Source: Talaromyces rugulosus
Taxonomy: Eukaryota; Ascomycota; Eurotiomycetes; Eurotiales; Trichocomaceae
DNA length: 64,000 nt
Reading direction: 5' to 3'
Assembly: GCF_013368755.1 (NCBI RefSeq)
Contig: NC_049564.1
Span: 4,596,001 to 4,660,000, forward strand
Every line of letters begins with the position of its first letter. Position 1 is the first letter of the stretch. This document shows positions 32,143 through 44,838 of this stretch, piece after piece. The notes beneath the pieces were generated by a model. That model was not told the origin of the DNA. It searched no databases and was given only the letters and a program-made list of their open reading frames with translations. A program made the position numbers and the translations under genes.

Positions 32143-35100
32143 TCACTTCCAATCACTTTTTCGATATGCCATTAGGAATCTCCCGATTGCCAGATGACCA
32201 TTTGCGAGAGCGAGCTTCGATGCTCTCTTCTTTTTTATCTCAAACTCTTCAGTATCCGGGTGGTAGTTCAAAAGAAGATGTAGTGTATCCAATCGACCAT
32301 TCTCGGCAGCACCTTCGATAGCACTTCGTCCATTCTCTATGGCTGGTGCTGCGCCAATGTCTGCCCCGGCCGCAAGCAACATCGTAACGATTCGAATATT
32401 GCCTTTGATTGCGGCACCTTGTAATGCAGTAATACCGCCAAAGTGAGCAGCTGGGGCATTGACGTCAGCCTTTTGACGAAGAAGACATTGAGTTAGTTTC
32501 ATATTGCCGGCAGCAGCAGCTGCTTGAAGTGCTGTCAGGCCTTGCTGTAGACTTGGTGCACCGTTTACATCCGCCCCATTTTGCACCAAAAGCTGGGCCA
32601 TCTGAAAGTAATTCTGCGAGACTGCTATTTGCAGAGCTGTCTGTCCTCCAGCATTGGTATGTGCTGGAGCATTAACGTCGGCACCCCATTCTATCAACAT
32701 CCGCACAATATCAATGTTTCGAGAAAAGACAGCAGCCTGGAGAGCAGTAACTCTAGCAGCATTCTTTTCTGGCTTCCAACGACGGTTAACATCGGCTCCA
32801 GCAGTGAGTAGACATTGAACAGTTTCGAAATTGCCTTTCTCTACTGCTATTTGGAGACACGGCTTCCACCAGGAAAATGTTGGCGGTGTATTCACAGCAA
32901 CACCGTGCTTTAGTAGTAGCCTGACCATAGACGCGTTGCATTTCCAATGGCTCAAAACGGCTCTGAGAGCATCACGTTTTGCCAATGGATCGGATGAAAT
33001 GATTTCAGGATCTCTATCAAGGAACGTCTGGACCAGTTCTTCGTTGCATGTGCTAGTAGCTGCCCCTATTGCTGAAACTCCAGGCCATGCAGCCATTGGC
33101 GCCCGAGCATCGGCTCCAGAATCCAACAAAAATTTCACTATCTTCAAGTGACCTTGTAAAGCAGCCGACTGCAGAGCGGTTTCGCCTTCATTATAATAGG
33201 CTGGTGCATTGATGTCTGCTCCATGGCTGATCAATAAGCGTACTAGAGCTTCATTTCCCGCGGATGAAGCTTTTTGAAGAGGGGTTCTGTTTGTGGTTTG
33301 ACAATAGCCAGCATTTGGATCCGCACCTCTTTTCAGTAATCTCCTGGTCATATCAATATCTTTCCAGAATACTGCAGTATGAAGGGACCCAGCGCGAGAT
33401 TCAAAACGTGCACCAGCCTCCATAAGTAAAGAAAATATCTCTTCTCTCACTTCTATATCATTTATTGTTCCGAGGCACCCTTTCAGAACAACTTCAACAT
33501 TAGCGGATGCGCATGCATCAAGTAAAATCCTGACGGCATCTATATTTCCTTTTGATATTGCTGCCTCTAGCGCGGATTTGCCGTACTCTAAGGATGGAGG
33601 AGCATTGACATTGGATTTCTCCTTTAGTAAAAAAGTCAAAAGCTCCGTATCTGAATGGAAAGCAGCCGCTTGAAGCGCTGTCAGCCCGTTAAAGACGCCT
33701 GCGGGAGCATTGATGTCTGCGCCCTTTCGCAGAAGAATTTGAACAAGCCTCTGATTCCCCATCATAGCAGCAATCTGAAGAGCGGTATGGCCGTATTTGC
33801 TCTCGGGCCTTGCATCAACATGTGCCCCGGCACTCAAAAGCATACGTGTCATCGTGATGTTCTCCGCCCGTACTGCAGCTTGTAATGGGGTCAATACAAC
33901 TGGACTGGATAAAGTGTTGAATTGGAATTCGTTTCGCAAAGCCTGGATAGGGAACATGCTCATGCTAGGATTGACGTCACCGCCCTCCTCCAGCAGGAGC
34001 TGGACTGTCTCCCAATTTTCGTTGTCAGCAGCTATTAGAATGGCCGATTGGAAGGTCGAAAGACTGCTATTATCGGAAGCTCCAAGGACACCTAAATCGA
34101 AATCCGAATCCGAATCCGAATCCGAATTCGAATCAGGTTCCAGATCACTGTCGTCGGGATCGTGTGAGGAAGATCCATCATCGTATTTATGGCCTGAGCA
34201 TGTGTCGATTTCTGCTCCTGCATTTATTAGAAGCTCTGACATCTCGGCATTTGATGAGTTGCGGCATGCAATCTGTAAGGGAGTACCAAGCTTCGATGTG
34301 GTGAAAGTGTTTGGATCAGCCTTCCATTGAAGGAGAAGGCGCACTACATTTATTCGACATTCATTCACCGCCAATTGGAGGGCTGTGAGTCGGCCAGAGT
34401 CTTGTGGAGGATTAATATGCGCGCCAGACTTGAGTAAGAGTTCCACGATTTCAATTGAACATTTGTGTGTAGAGCATGCAATGTGAAGAGGAGTCTTCTC
34501 TTCTGTTGCTAAATTAGGGTCTGAGCCAGCTTCTAACAATAATCTGACGCATTCGAAATGTCCAAATTTGATTGCTAGGGAAAGCGGTGTTGCTTTCATG
34601 AGTCGTCCTCTGGTAGCATCCAAGTCTGCTCCATGATTTATTAATATTCGAGTTATATCTGTATTTCCCAGCGTAGCGGCACTAGCTAGCAAATCGCTCA
34701 TGAATATCTCCATCGCCGTTGACTGTGACTGTGACTTCAAGAGAGTTTCCAACCGAAGGTGAGAATTTGATTTTGCCAGCAACATAACCAACCTGTTCAT
34801 TGCGAGGGGTGGTAATAGATTGTTGGATGATAGATAGATGCAGAGGCTCAAAAAGGGGGGTAGATTGTCCGAAGAATCGGTCTGAAATATAGTCTTGGCC
34901 TTTCTTATCAACTCATGGTGAACGTTTTCCATGGTGAAAGGCTCGAGATATTCACTCAATTTGCTGATATTTGGAGCAGAATTGGAAAAGATTTTGGCAG
35001 AAAGAAGGCTAGTTCCTTCTAAAATATCCCTATTGAGGGATCCGAGACCGTCGTGATTGGATTCAGTATGCACTGGATTCAAGGCAGGAGTTCTGCTTGT

Positions 35101-35995
35101 ATATAGCCCTCGAATGAGGCCCTCTTGGTTTGAAGAAAACTCAGGCAAGTTTTCCATCACTTGGATGTGAGATGCATCGGGGCCATGTAGTTCCGGTATT
35201 GCAATGGGTAATTGATCGCAAATGCCATCGGCCGTTGGAGTAATAATGTTGGACAAATCGAGATCCGGAAAGCTTTCTATTTTTTTTAATTTTTTTTTTT
35301 AGCTTTCAAAAAGAAGAAGAAAAGTCTAGGAAAAGATAATCTCACTACATACCTGCTCCTGGAAGATCCAATAGCCAATTCATTTGAGGAGGGGATATAG
35401 AATGATTAAACTCTATGCCTTGCATTTCTGAACTCGGTGTGCCAACAGTTATTCCCTCCGGAGTTGAAGGTTCTGTAGTAAGAGTCAATAACTATTCATC
35501 GTGAAAAAAGCTTGATGTTTATCAATTGATATAAAGTTGGAATCTTATGCCGAAGATCCAGAGAAAATATCACATACCTGCATCGCAATTAACAGTCCCT
35601 AGGTATTGAGAGGTTGGTAAAACATGACGAGCTATCGCTTTTCTGACCTTTGGTTCAGGGACCAAATTGCCGTTTAGCATCACATCGCCAGGATCCTTTC
35701 CTTCACGTTTTCTTTTTTCACGACGATGTGCAACAAAGCGCCAATCATCGCTCGTGAAGTTCTTTTTGAAGTCCCAGTTTTTAAACTGCCTGTGATATTG
35801 ATGTTTGCTAGAAATTGGATTAGATTTTTCTGGACAAAAAAGGACGAGATAAAATAACTACCTTTTTGTAAAGTTGTATTTTTGGGACATGTGTTGTTGA
35901 ATGTGTTCAACGGTGAGACCTTGGTCTAAAAACATGGCTTTTAGCTCATGGCGATGGCTTTCCCATGCCGCATCTTCGTTCTTAGAGCGAGCCAT
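32143..35995 (-). CDS. Clr5-domain ankyrin-repeat protein
   Basis: Four exons (35995-35862, 35789-35578, 35472-35353, 35276-32143) give 1199 residues. The N terminus is a Clr5 domain (PF14420): AAWESHRHELKAMFLDQGLT, IQQHMSQKYNFTKRQFKNW and DFKKNFTSDDWRF, then a basic stretch (HRREKRKREGK). A linker with a Ser/Asp-rich run (near 34090-34170) interrupts a long array of roughly 20 ankyrin repeats of about 33-37 residues, such as GHTALQIAAMMGNQRLVQIL and GETALQSAALQGHLKIVKFL. Clr5 is named after a fission-yeast silencing factor; in moulds it is fused to repeats of NLR-like, possibly heterokaryon-recognition proteins. No NACHT or effector domain is seen. Function unknown; a nuclear or recognition role is speculative. 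Confidence 0.88.
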
Positions 35996-37271
35996 CAATT
36001 GACGGTGGAAACGGACGTTGGGAGCTTCAAATTCGGACGCCTTGTGTCAACAACACGGCGATTAGTATAGAATGTATGTATTTTCAATTTGAATATAGCA
36101 AAGATTTGATGGCATTGGATTGGGCACCCTACTGCGACCTATATATACTTTGAGCAAGACCGGACTATCTTTGACAGCAGAGATTTTATTGGACCTTGCC
36201 CGAATATGCATATTCAAGACCAAAATAATTCTCAGCCTTGTCTATAGCATGAACGCTTATGTCCAATATGTGGGCCGAAACTCCCACAATAGCCAATGAC
36301 AACAGCAGTACGGTGCCTGGAGCCGGCAAAAACGTATTTCATTGGCGAATGCGATTGTTGCGCCGTACTTAGCGTCACTATCTTTTTCAGCATTGTGTAA
36401 CAGCAATTTCGGATACGCAACTTTTTCTTAGACCGCAGTTTTGGCAAAGCTACCCCTATTATCATAATTTCTTTTTCCTTTCTCTGTGACGTGGCATTTC
36501 AATTTTAGCTGTTTGCTATAACCTTTCCAGTGCATCTGATAAAGAAACTGCATGCTATTATTCTTACCCTGTCAATTATTTAAATGTGTTGGCTAGAAGT
36601 ATTACAGAAAAATAGATCTAGCCCAATATTTTAATTCAAATATTTTAGTTGAGAAATATAACCTCGTATAGAATACTACAATATACATATAACTTGATAT
36701 TATGGGAGAAGAAGAAAAAAACCGCGGCCTTGTCTGGGGTCGTAGACTAGCCATCAATTGATGTTTGATATTAGACGCCAAATTGGTCTAATTGCTGCTT
36801 TTTATATGGACCGGGAACATATTTTATTGACATTTATATTTGTATAATATGGGTGTTTCGCTCAATTGTGATGTAGTGATATCCGATGCAATTCATCTAG
36901 TGGAACTGCAGTGGTAACTAGGTAAACTGGTTATATGCATGCAGAACAATGACGCTCATGTGATTGTCTCAAAGGTCGCTATTTAGAAGACGTAAATGCT
37001 CCTTGTACTTCAATACAATAAGATGGGACTGAAAACGATTTATTGTAACAAAGAATAAAATCCAAACAGCCTCCCAAAATCAAACTTGCCTCACCAATAC
37101 CAAACTGCCTCCTGAAATTTTAAAATAATACTGCAAAATATGTCCAAATATTTCCATAGCCGCATAATCTAGCAAAAATCTTTGGATAGGCTAAAATAAA
37201 GGCGCTCTCGCCTAGTCAGACCGACGGCTATGACTATGCTCGAACTGGTCTAGATGGTTGAACTAGATCCA
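35996..37271. other. 1.28-kb intergenic region, no gene seen
   Basis: AT-rich and between the Clr5-ankyrin promoter and the 3' end of the LtrA gene. A minus-strand open frame at 36232-36465 lacks a recognisable family. Nothing else supported. Confidence 0.4.
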
Positions 37272-39351
37272 TTATTCTTCACGATTGTGAAGATGAATGT
37301 GTTCGACTGATCCCTTGCGATGTTTTCTACCACCACTACCGTCTGGAACGTGGTTGACGAACAGAACTACCATCATCAATCAGGCAAATGTCGTCAGCAC
37401 TAGGGAGGACAGGAACTTACGAATCAACAACAGGAAAAGCAGAAGTGGCAGAGTCCACGGCGTATTACCCAGCACCTGCGAGGCGTCGGTCAAGACGGCC
37501 GTGCTTAACAGCGTCAAACCGAGACCCACGAGAAGCGTGACGATGACGCCTAGGTATCGAGTGAATCGGTGACGATGGTGCGCATCGCCCTTGTAGGATA
37601 GGTATGTGAAAATGCCGATCCCAATTAGCACTACACCGGCAGAGATGCAAAAATATGCTGTTGATCCCCATCACGTTAACAAATGACATTCCAAATACAA
37701 TATTCATGAAAGAAATGGAGCTCTCACCGAAGGAAATAGAAAACACATTCAGATATTGCTGATAAAAATTGTCGATAATCTCATCGAAATTGCCTGATAC
37801 TTCAGACTCGCCTTCGGCCTCAGGAGCCTCCCACCCGAATCCTTCGAATATCACTTTACCGAGGCCCGTCATGAGCTGAGCCACCGCTGAATAGGCCTGA
37901 TCATCCGTAGCACTGGCGTCAGACGACAGTAAATCTAACGCATCCTCAACTTCCAGATACGTTTTCTCATCGGATGGGAAAGTGTTGAAAACGTAGTTAA
38001 CGGTGCCGTTGACAGCGCCCCAGAACTGTTCTGAAGTGTCGCTATCGGGGATTTTAAGCAGGTTGTTGATTTGGGTGTCAAGATCCTCGACGATATGACT
38101 CCAGACAAACATTTGGTTAATACCTTCCATTAGTAGCACCAAGGCCATATGGAAAGGGAAGTGGAGACCAGCCCAGAGAAGCTGCCGGAGGGAGTTGAAG
38201 GGCTCGAGACGAACATTGTCGAAGTAGAGTTGGTAGATGAAGTACTGTAATACCGTGAGTAAGATGGTGTTTCAGTTTCCAAAGGCGTCGTCAAGGTAGA
38301 AAACCCACTATGATCAGTGTGGCACTGATGATACCTCCAATGGCCGAAGGGCTGAAGGAAAAGTCAAGAGTTTCAATCTTGGCAATGGTCTTAGTCAGAC
38401 CGATGATTCCTTCGCCAAGCTATATAGATGTCTATTAGTCAGAATGCACCATTATATGGAGGGCTGACTCACGATAATCAATGTTAAGCAGGTCATTCGT
38501 TCAATCAGATGCGTGTTTTGGAACGAAATCGAGTCGTTGAACTTTGCAATGAACAAATTCGACGCCACCTCGACGACTCCGATAACGTACCAGGCGATAT
38601 ATGCATTGTGGGCTGTCTCGTTATAAAATGCAAATGAGACACCCAGATACAAAATAACTGCCACTGAGAGGGTGATAACAACTGCGGCTATGGGTTTTCG
38701 TGAATCCCGATATCGCCAAACGAAGAACAGCGTGGTTCCATATTGGCATATCAATACTACGCGACTTGCCATTAGGATCAATGATAATTGTTGCATGACA
38801 GCCCATGGGACAGGGTCAGCGTTGGGATCATTGAATTGTGGACCGATCACCGCTAATCCGACCATGACCCCAAAGTGGCATGCGTGAGCCAGTCGCTCAA
38901 AGACACTGTCTGTCGCAAAACGTACATCGTACAAAGTCACTTGGACCCAGGTAATCCAGAGAACAGTGAAGAAGCCGATGTACGAGCTCAAGGCTTTTTG
39001 GGTCGGGTTAGCAAAGGTTTGTCCTGAATCCTCATTTAGGTAAGATAACGAACCCGGTATACTGTTGATCTCGTGGGCGTTGGTGAAAGAGGTCAGATTA
39101 GCCACGAAGAAGAGATCAAAGAAAAGTTGGATGTTTGACGTCTCTTCGTGGTGCTCAAATTCGGGATTATCGAAAAGCGTGCCATCGTAGGTGGCCATAC
39201 CGGCAGCATCATCGATGGCTGGACCATGCCGGGAGTTGTCCCCAGACTAGATACACTAGGTTAGTATATTTCCAGACTCGAAAAAAGGGCCGTTGAGAAT
39301 TTCTACCAGGGGACTTTTCAGAAGGGTCAGGGTACTCTTTTCTTCTGCCAT
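37272..39351 (-). CDS. LtrA-like multi-pass membrane protein
   Basis: Six exons (39351-39307, 39246-38473, 38419-38309, 38244-37728, 37657-37421, 37366-37272) give 592 residues. It belongs to the bacterial low-temperature-requirement protein A family (PF06772), widespread in fungi and of unknown biochemical role. Seen: the family start EETSNIQLFFDLFFVANLTSF, WITWVQVTLYDVRF, ERLAHACHFGVMVGLAV, LTLIILGEGIIGL (conserved GEGIIGL) and many transmembrane helices, with a polar loop between LLKIPDSD and NFDEIIDNF. The first exon encodes only 15 residues. The C-terminal tail is short and basic/His-rich (HRKGSVEHIHLH). Confidence 0.85.
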
Positions 39352-40498
39352 TGTCGATGCTTAACGACCAAAGAGAAAGAGGGCTGGATATAAGATTTTA
39401 ATCTCATTCTTGCTCGCCTGTGGGATTATATTAAATAAACAAGCCTCTTTCAGCCCGGAAATAAGATAACTAGTGTCGGGGTGCAATTTTAGGTTTTGAT
39501 AAAATGCACGTCACGTCTCCTACCAGGACTAAGAGAACGTGTGGTCACTGGTGCAATGCGAAAATCCCCTGCTTAGCGTGCGTTTTAGCATGCGGCTGTA
39601 GTATGATGGGATACCTCTCAGCCAACCAAACGCAAACCCTAATAGCCACTTTAACTTTCATATTTCAGCCACCAGGTCCAGAACGGGCGATCTTATATCC
39701 AATTTGGAAATCCATACGTACTCATCTCCTCCCGAGTCATAAACACGGGCTATAAGGCTTCATCTTGCTTTGCCTTTCATGCTGATTTAAGAAATGCTCA
39801 ATAACCTAGCAGTTTATTTAGAGAAACCTCAATGTCGGCAGTAATAGAATCCCATAAGAGATGGAAAACAGCTGTTTACGTGTATTGCGATGGTTCCTTG
39901 ATGCCTCGGTGAGTCACTGGCTATTATTCCAGATTTATAATGAGTTTCTCAAGCCCGGGCCTAGACTTGATATCACAAGCCACCTTGGGGTCCAATTGCC
40001 GTTGCATATGTAGCACCGGTCGGAGTTATAGTTGCCGAATCAAGTCCATGGATATATACCAAAATAGTAATCCATCCACAAGCCTATTGAACAGGCCGTA
40101 GAACTGGAGTGTTGCGGTCTGCTCTGACTTAAAAAATAGAGAACAAACAATCACAAATAATTCAGACACACGGTTGTTCTGGAAAGTTCAAAGTGAAAAT
40201 GATTTTGTCTCTTGACTGTAAGCATAGAATCGACGCACGATTCGAATCAGTCACGATGATCGCCAGGATGGCAGTCTATGTGGGAAATCTCGCTTGTAAC
40301 GTATTCCATAAATAGCCCGGTCTCGGTGTACAGTGCCTATTAAGTAACTGTTTTTGGCATCTCAATATCTCAACAATAAATACAGCCCTAAAAAAGGGTA
40401 GCAGTGTCTTTATTTAGCATATTCGAAACGCAGGGACCATGTGGCGTTTGCTAACTGTTTTCAGTTCATGTTTTTTTCGGCCCATCACCGCCGTAGTG
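39352..40498. other. 1.15-kb intergenic region, no gene seen
   Basis: Promoter side of the LtrA gene. A Cys-rich open frame at 39504-39755 (+) has no family resemblance and no splice support. Confidence 0.4.
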
Positions 40499-40905
40499 TC
40501 ACCTTGGGCACCTTATTGGCTTAGAGGCCAACAGCTGAAAAAGCCGGGAAAAAAACACACGACAAGCCGCGTCATAGGCACATGGAATTAGCATTGCTTG
40601 TGCCTGTGCGCGGGCGCCTTGGAAATCGGTATAGTACACCGCGCCGGAGTTGTATACGCCCTTTTTTGCTTCGAATACACCCATATTTTTCAACATAAAA
40701 CGTTCCAGATAGTCCTAGCAAGAATAAAAGAAATTGAATTTAAATGAAGCAAATAGAATTATACTAAATATTAATTCAAAATGGGCCAGGCTAAACCCTG
40801 GCTCTAGGGACTCACGTGGCCGCCGAGAGGCTGCACGCCGGAGGCCATGGGGTAGGTATCGGGCTCTATGAGTTTATGCGGTATACCATTGTAACTTTTC
40901 AAAAC
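40499..40905 (-). pseudogene. Two-exon gene remnant, family not recognised
   Basis: On the minus strand, 40905-40816 and 40714-40499 join in frame through a good intron (gtgagt..ttgctag). The acceptor at 40906 (cctag) implies further upstream exons that could not be found. The joined peptide of 101 residues begins VLKSYNGIPHKLIEPDTYPM and continues MASGVQPLGGH, DYLERFMLKNMGVFEAKKGV and NSGAVYYTDFQGA before a low-confidence tail. The correct splice signals and protein-like composition argue that this was real coding sequence. Lack of a start and an adequate 5' part suggests a truncated relic. It could alternatively be the last exons of a gene whose first exons I failed to see in 40906-41227. 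Confidence 0.45.
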
Positions 40906-41227
40906 CTAGGAACTAAATTTCTATCATCGGACAATTAGTGATCCAATAAAGCTGATTGAATGTTAGAAAAGGCTGGTACTATTACGTATGTGGTATTGAA
41001 AGCACATGTAAACCCGCCTTTGCTTTCATTCTCTCACTGCCTGCGTCCTTGTCTTACTCAGGCCTGATTGGTTCTTACATATATAAGGACGATTAGGAAT
41101 TTGTAAAACTGCAATTCAAGATACACGAATCGATCAAAGCACTAGAGAACGTCTTATATACATATCAATAATAACTGGCATATCACACTCCCCATACCTT
41201 CTGTCTATATATTCCTTAAATTATTCC
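40906..41227. other. Intergenic, no gene seen
   Basis: 322 bp between the remnant and the PQ-loop gene; no convincing start for the remnant was found here. Confidence 0.35.
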
Positions 41228-42345
41228 TTATTCCCAATCATCCAGATCATCCTGTCTATACAGGAAAAACTGCACAAAAATAGCCATATCAAGAAACAAA
41301 GTCCCCAAACTGCCCATGAGCCACGAAAGATTCACAAGAATGTACTTCCCATAAATCGCAGACGCCTCCCCCGGTTGACAAGTACGACGATCAAAACAAA
41401 CGGGAGAGTAAGCAAAAATCGACAGCACATAGGTCAGGTTGCCGATGCAGGCGAATAAGAAAAACAAAAGCGAGACACCTTCGGTTGATTTCCGGCGATA
41501 GTTAAGGAGGAGTTGTGGAATGCGCGAGCCTAGGTATAGAACAGCGCACAGGTAGCCGAATATCTGGCCCCAGAAATCAAAGGTGAGGGGTTCCGAGGTG
41601 TTGTTGTCAGGTTCTTTGATTTCGTGTTTGGAGTGGCTGGTCAAGTTGGAGCTCACGTACCAGCCCAAAATACCAGCGGCGCATACAAGGACAATGGCAA
41701 AGGTGTTAAGTAGGGCTGCTTGGAGGATGGAGGTTGACCGTGCAGGTTGTGTGCCGCTGCTGGTATTTTCTTCTTCTTCAACAGGAACAGCATCAACGAA
41801 AGGTGTTACTGGAGAGAGATGGGTGCCATCGACATGAGTCCATTGCGAGTGTTGTTGATGTCTATCACCGGAATGGCCATTTCCGTTTCCGTTTTCACTG
41901 TTTAATAGCCCGGTTCTCTCCGTCGGCTCTTGTTGTCCTTCTTCTTCTCCGCTCTCCCTATTGGGCTTTATTTTCGCCGGGACGTTGTCTGACAGAGTGA
42001 ATCCACGGTAGTAAAAGCACTGTCCGAGCAACACAATATCTGCAAGGGTATAGTATACCGCGAGGATGGTCATTGTCGGCAGTACCCCTTGGAGAACAGA
42101 TCCCAGGATATTAAAGACATCCCCAGCCAGCCAGATGGCAAGAAAGAGCAGCGAGAGACCATCTGCAGATCGTCTTCGGAAATTTTCTATTATCTGCGGC
42201 GAAAACACAACCACCCAGCAGGCAATAGATATAGATCTGTAGCTGTCAGTTATACGATCGCACGAACTTTAATGTCGAGGGATGCATACCCAAGGATGCC
42301 GCTTAGGGCTTCAATATCTAAGTTTGCCGACTGTGGAGGAAACAT
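41228..42345 (-). CDS. PQ-loop vacuolar/lysosomal amino-acid transporter-like protein
   Basis: Two exons (42345-42290, 42236-41228) give 354 residues. The two PQ-loop repeats are VVVFSPQIIENFRRRSADGL and GSRIPQLLLNYRRKSTEGVS, each followed by helices (SLLFLAIWLAGDVFNILG; LLFFLFACIGNLTYVLS). A variable acidic and Asn/Gln-rich loop separates them. The arrangement matches yeast YPQ1-3 and human PQLC2, exporters of basic amino acids from vacuole/lysosome. Substrate is inferred from family only. The short first exon (56 bp) contributes MFPPQSANLDIEALSGILG. Confidence 0.88.
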
Positions 42346-42992
42346 TGTCAAATAATTTAATACTAATTGCGAATCATAAGAAGAAAGAGTCTTTTCCGAT
42401 AAAAACCGTCGGTTTTGGGACGTCGGTGATTTGGCGCACGACAAGGGACTTGGAAGCCAATGCTCCTTTTTCTTCTTATTTTCTCCTTGATTTATAGCCC
42501 TAGACAAAAGTGAAGAAACTGTATCGAAGAAATGTTGAAAAAGGTACTCAACGTGTCGAAAGAAGGAAGCGAATGACGTTCAGAGGAAGGGAAAAAAAGT
42601 CTGTGCAGCAGAAAATATCCACTGGAATGTCACGTGCAATTTCCTGATTGGGATGAAAATCCGGGGAAGCGAGCGATTTAGAGTTTGTTAGTGCGGACTA
42701 TAAGGCTGATTAGATGCATGAATTTCTCCTTTGCATGAACTGGTGATTGAGGGTGCTGTCCTGTAAAGTCTATTGGCTGCTTTTTTCCCCTACGACTTGA
42801 ATGGCTCCTGGAATATCTGATGTTGTGTTTTTAGCCATCTACGATTGATTAGGCTTGTAAAGATTCATCAGATTATTCCCAATAAGGAAAACAACATGCG
42901 CACGCACATGGGCATACAAAGAAAGGCTAAACTGCATTAAATGCGCAAATAGGAAAACCACAAGCTGCTAGTTCTCGCACCGAACTCCTTGT
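42346..42992. promoter_or_regulatory. Intergenic, PQ-loop promoter and transaldolase 3' end
   Basis: About 650 bp with no coding pattern; includes a CACGTG box near 42632. Confidence 0.35.
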
Positions 42993-44408
42993 CTATTCGG
43001 ACTTGGACTTGATAAGCGCAATAAGCTTGTCCTGCATATCGCAAAAGATATTAATGGCCTATCATCTGAGGATCAGCCAGTGCTCATATTTTTATTTAAA
43101 AAGTCATCACATACCTGGCTCAATTTTTCCTCACTAGCGCCGGCCAAATCCCGAGTGAAAGCAATGCGATACGCGGCTTCGTCTTTCATGTACAATGGCT
43201 GTTTCAGCGGAGGCGGTATCTCCGATGCCGCGTTGTCAAACACAGATCCTGGTATACCGCAGTCTGGACGAGATAGAAGCTGGAGAAGAGGAGGAGCGAC
43301 TGTTATATGATCCACGCCTGCCAAAGCCAGCACTTCGTCGGTAGACGTAAGACTTGCGGGTAAGACTTGGGTGACCGCGTTTATTGACTTGTAGTAACTT
43401 TGAATCAGGTGGCAAAGTGAGAATAGTTTGTTTGGGTCAACAAATCTGTTAAATGTTAGTTGTTAAGGATATCTGGACCATCGTGAGCATTTGAATGAAA
43501 AGATATACGCACCCCGGCTCAAAGTGAACTTTGAGCTGATTGACATATGGCGCTACATATGTGCAGCCCACCTCAGCAGCTAGAACGGCCTGGGTAATTG
43601 AAAACAGAGTTGTAGCGAGTGTATGTACGCCTGCCAGTTGCAAGGTTCGACAAGCAATCATGCCTTCCCAAGTGCATGGTATTTTGATAGAGATTCTAGA
43701 ACTGTCCCAGCCCGGAGCAAGGTCCTTGAAAAGATGGACAATTCCTTTTCCTAGTTAAACTCACTGTCCCTTTTTTTTTAAGAAAAAAGAAAGAAAAAAA
43801 GAGAAAGGGCAGATCTTACGAAAAGCATTTGCTATCGTCTTCTCGATCGAATAAGCATAATACGGATTCGTCTGCACATGTACCCGGCCATGCAGATAAG
43901 GCGTGACCTGGATGGCCAATTTAACTGTCTTCACCGAAATTTTTTTAGGAGATTGCAAACCGGTAAATCCATAATATATATGTTATAGGGGTAGCATACT
44001 GCAATCTCAACGGCCAGTTCGTCAAGCTCAATCCCAGCAAATCGAGGATCTTTAGACTGTGCCATTAATCTCAAGAGGGTACCGGCTTTCAAGTGCGACT
44101 CGGCAATCAGTTCCTTGTGTTCTGGCTTGGAAAGCTCGGAAAATGCAATTGCCTGTCCGTATCTGAATCAGTATATGGCGACAATTGGCTAGCAGCTAGA
44201 AACGACGACACACCTGGTTCGACGTGCAGTCTTGGAACGGGCCAAGCATCCGTGCAACTGATTTAAATTTAAATTAGTACCAAACATAACAAAAACCGAA
44301 GTATAAAGATAGAAAAAGGAAAGAGATACCCTTTGCATCCAGGGTATCGCAGTCGACCAGGCTCCGGCTACGCAAGTAGGCCAGAGCGGAATCTGGAGAG
44401 TCTGCCAT
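42993..44408 (-). CDS. Transaldolase-family protein
   Basis: A multi-exon minus-strand gene. Verified junctions include 44330/44257, 44214/44152 and 44000, with further introns to the stop at 42993. It encodes roughly 340 residues. The Schiff-base lysine motif is ISIKIPCTWEGMIACR, matching the transaldolase pattern IKIAxTWEG, followed by TLFSITQAVLAAEVGCTYVAP, VLALAGVDHITVAPPLLQLL and a C-terminal LIALIKSKSE. Transaldolase transfers dihydroxyacetone units in the non-oxidative pentose phosphate pathway. Fungi often have a housekeeping copy plus diverged paralogues. The Ala-to-Pro change in IKIP and the divergent N terminus suggest a paralogue. The exon 4 acceptor is my least certain junction. 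Confidence 0.8.
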
Positions 44409-44838
44409 CTCGACAACAGATTCTCCCACGACAAAAGCAATAAAGATAGGTAAGGTAGTTAAAGGGCAGTGTTGCTTAAGAAGAGGTCCGTTTGTTTACT
44501 GAGCGGTGCAGCTGAGCTCCCCGCCTGACCTTCCCCGCACGCTAGCAACCCCGACATTTACATATAGATAAGGAATATCAATTAAACCTCTTGAATGAGT
44601 TTACCACGTTTAAATGAGTTTTCTACTTTCAAATTTGGAGCGGATTAAAGATAATAAAATCGGGGAGGGTATTTTGTAAGCCGACTTTGCCACGAACAAA
44701 AGAAGACCTATCGTAACCATATATACTTGCAAACCAACCAAGAAATAGGTGGTGAAATTGCACTGCCCATACGATTTAACGTTTTCCAGAGAACGCCAAT
44801 AAATGCAAAAAGAAAAATCTCGTACAATGTTAAACCCC
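44409..44838. other. Intergenic, no gene seen
   Basis: 430 bp comprising the transaldolase promoter and the CysRS 3' end. Nothing else recognised. Confidence 0.4.
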
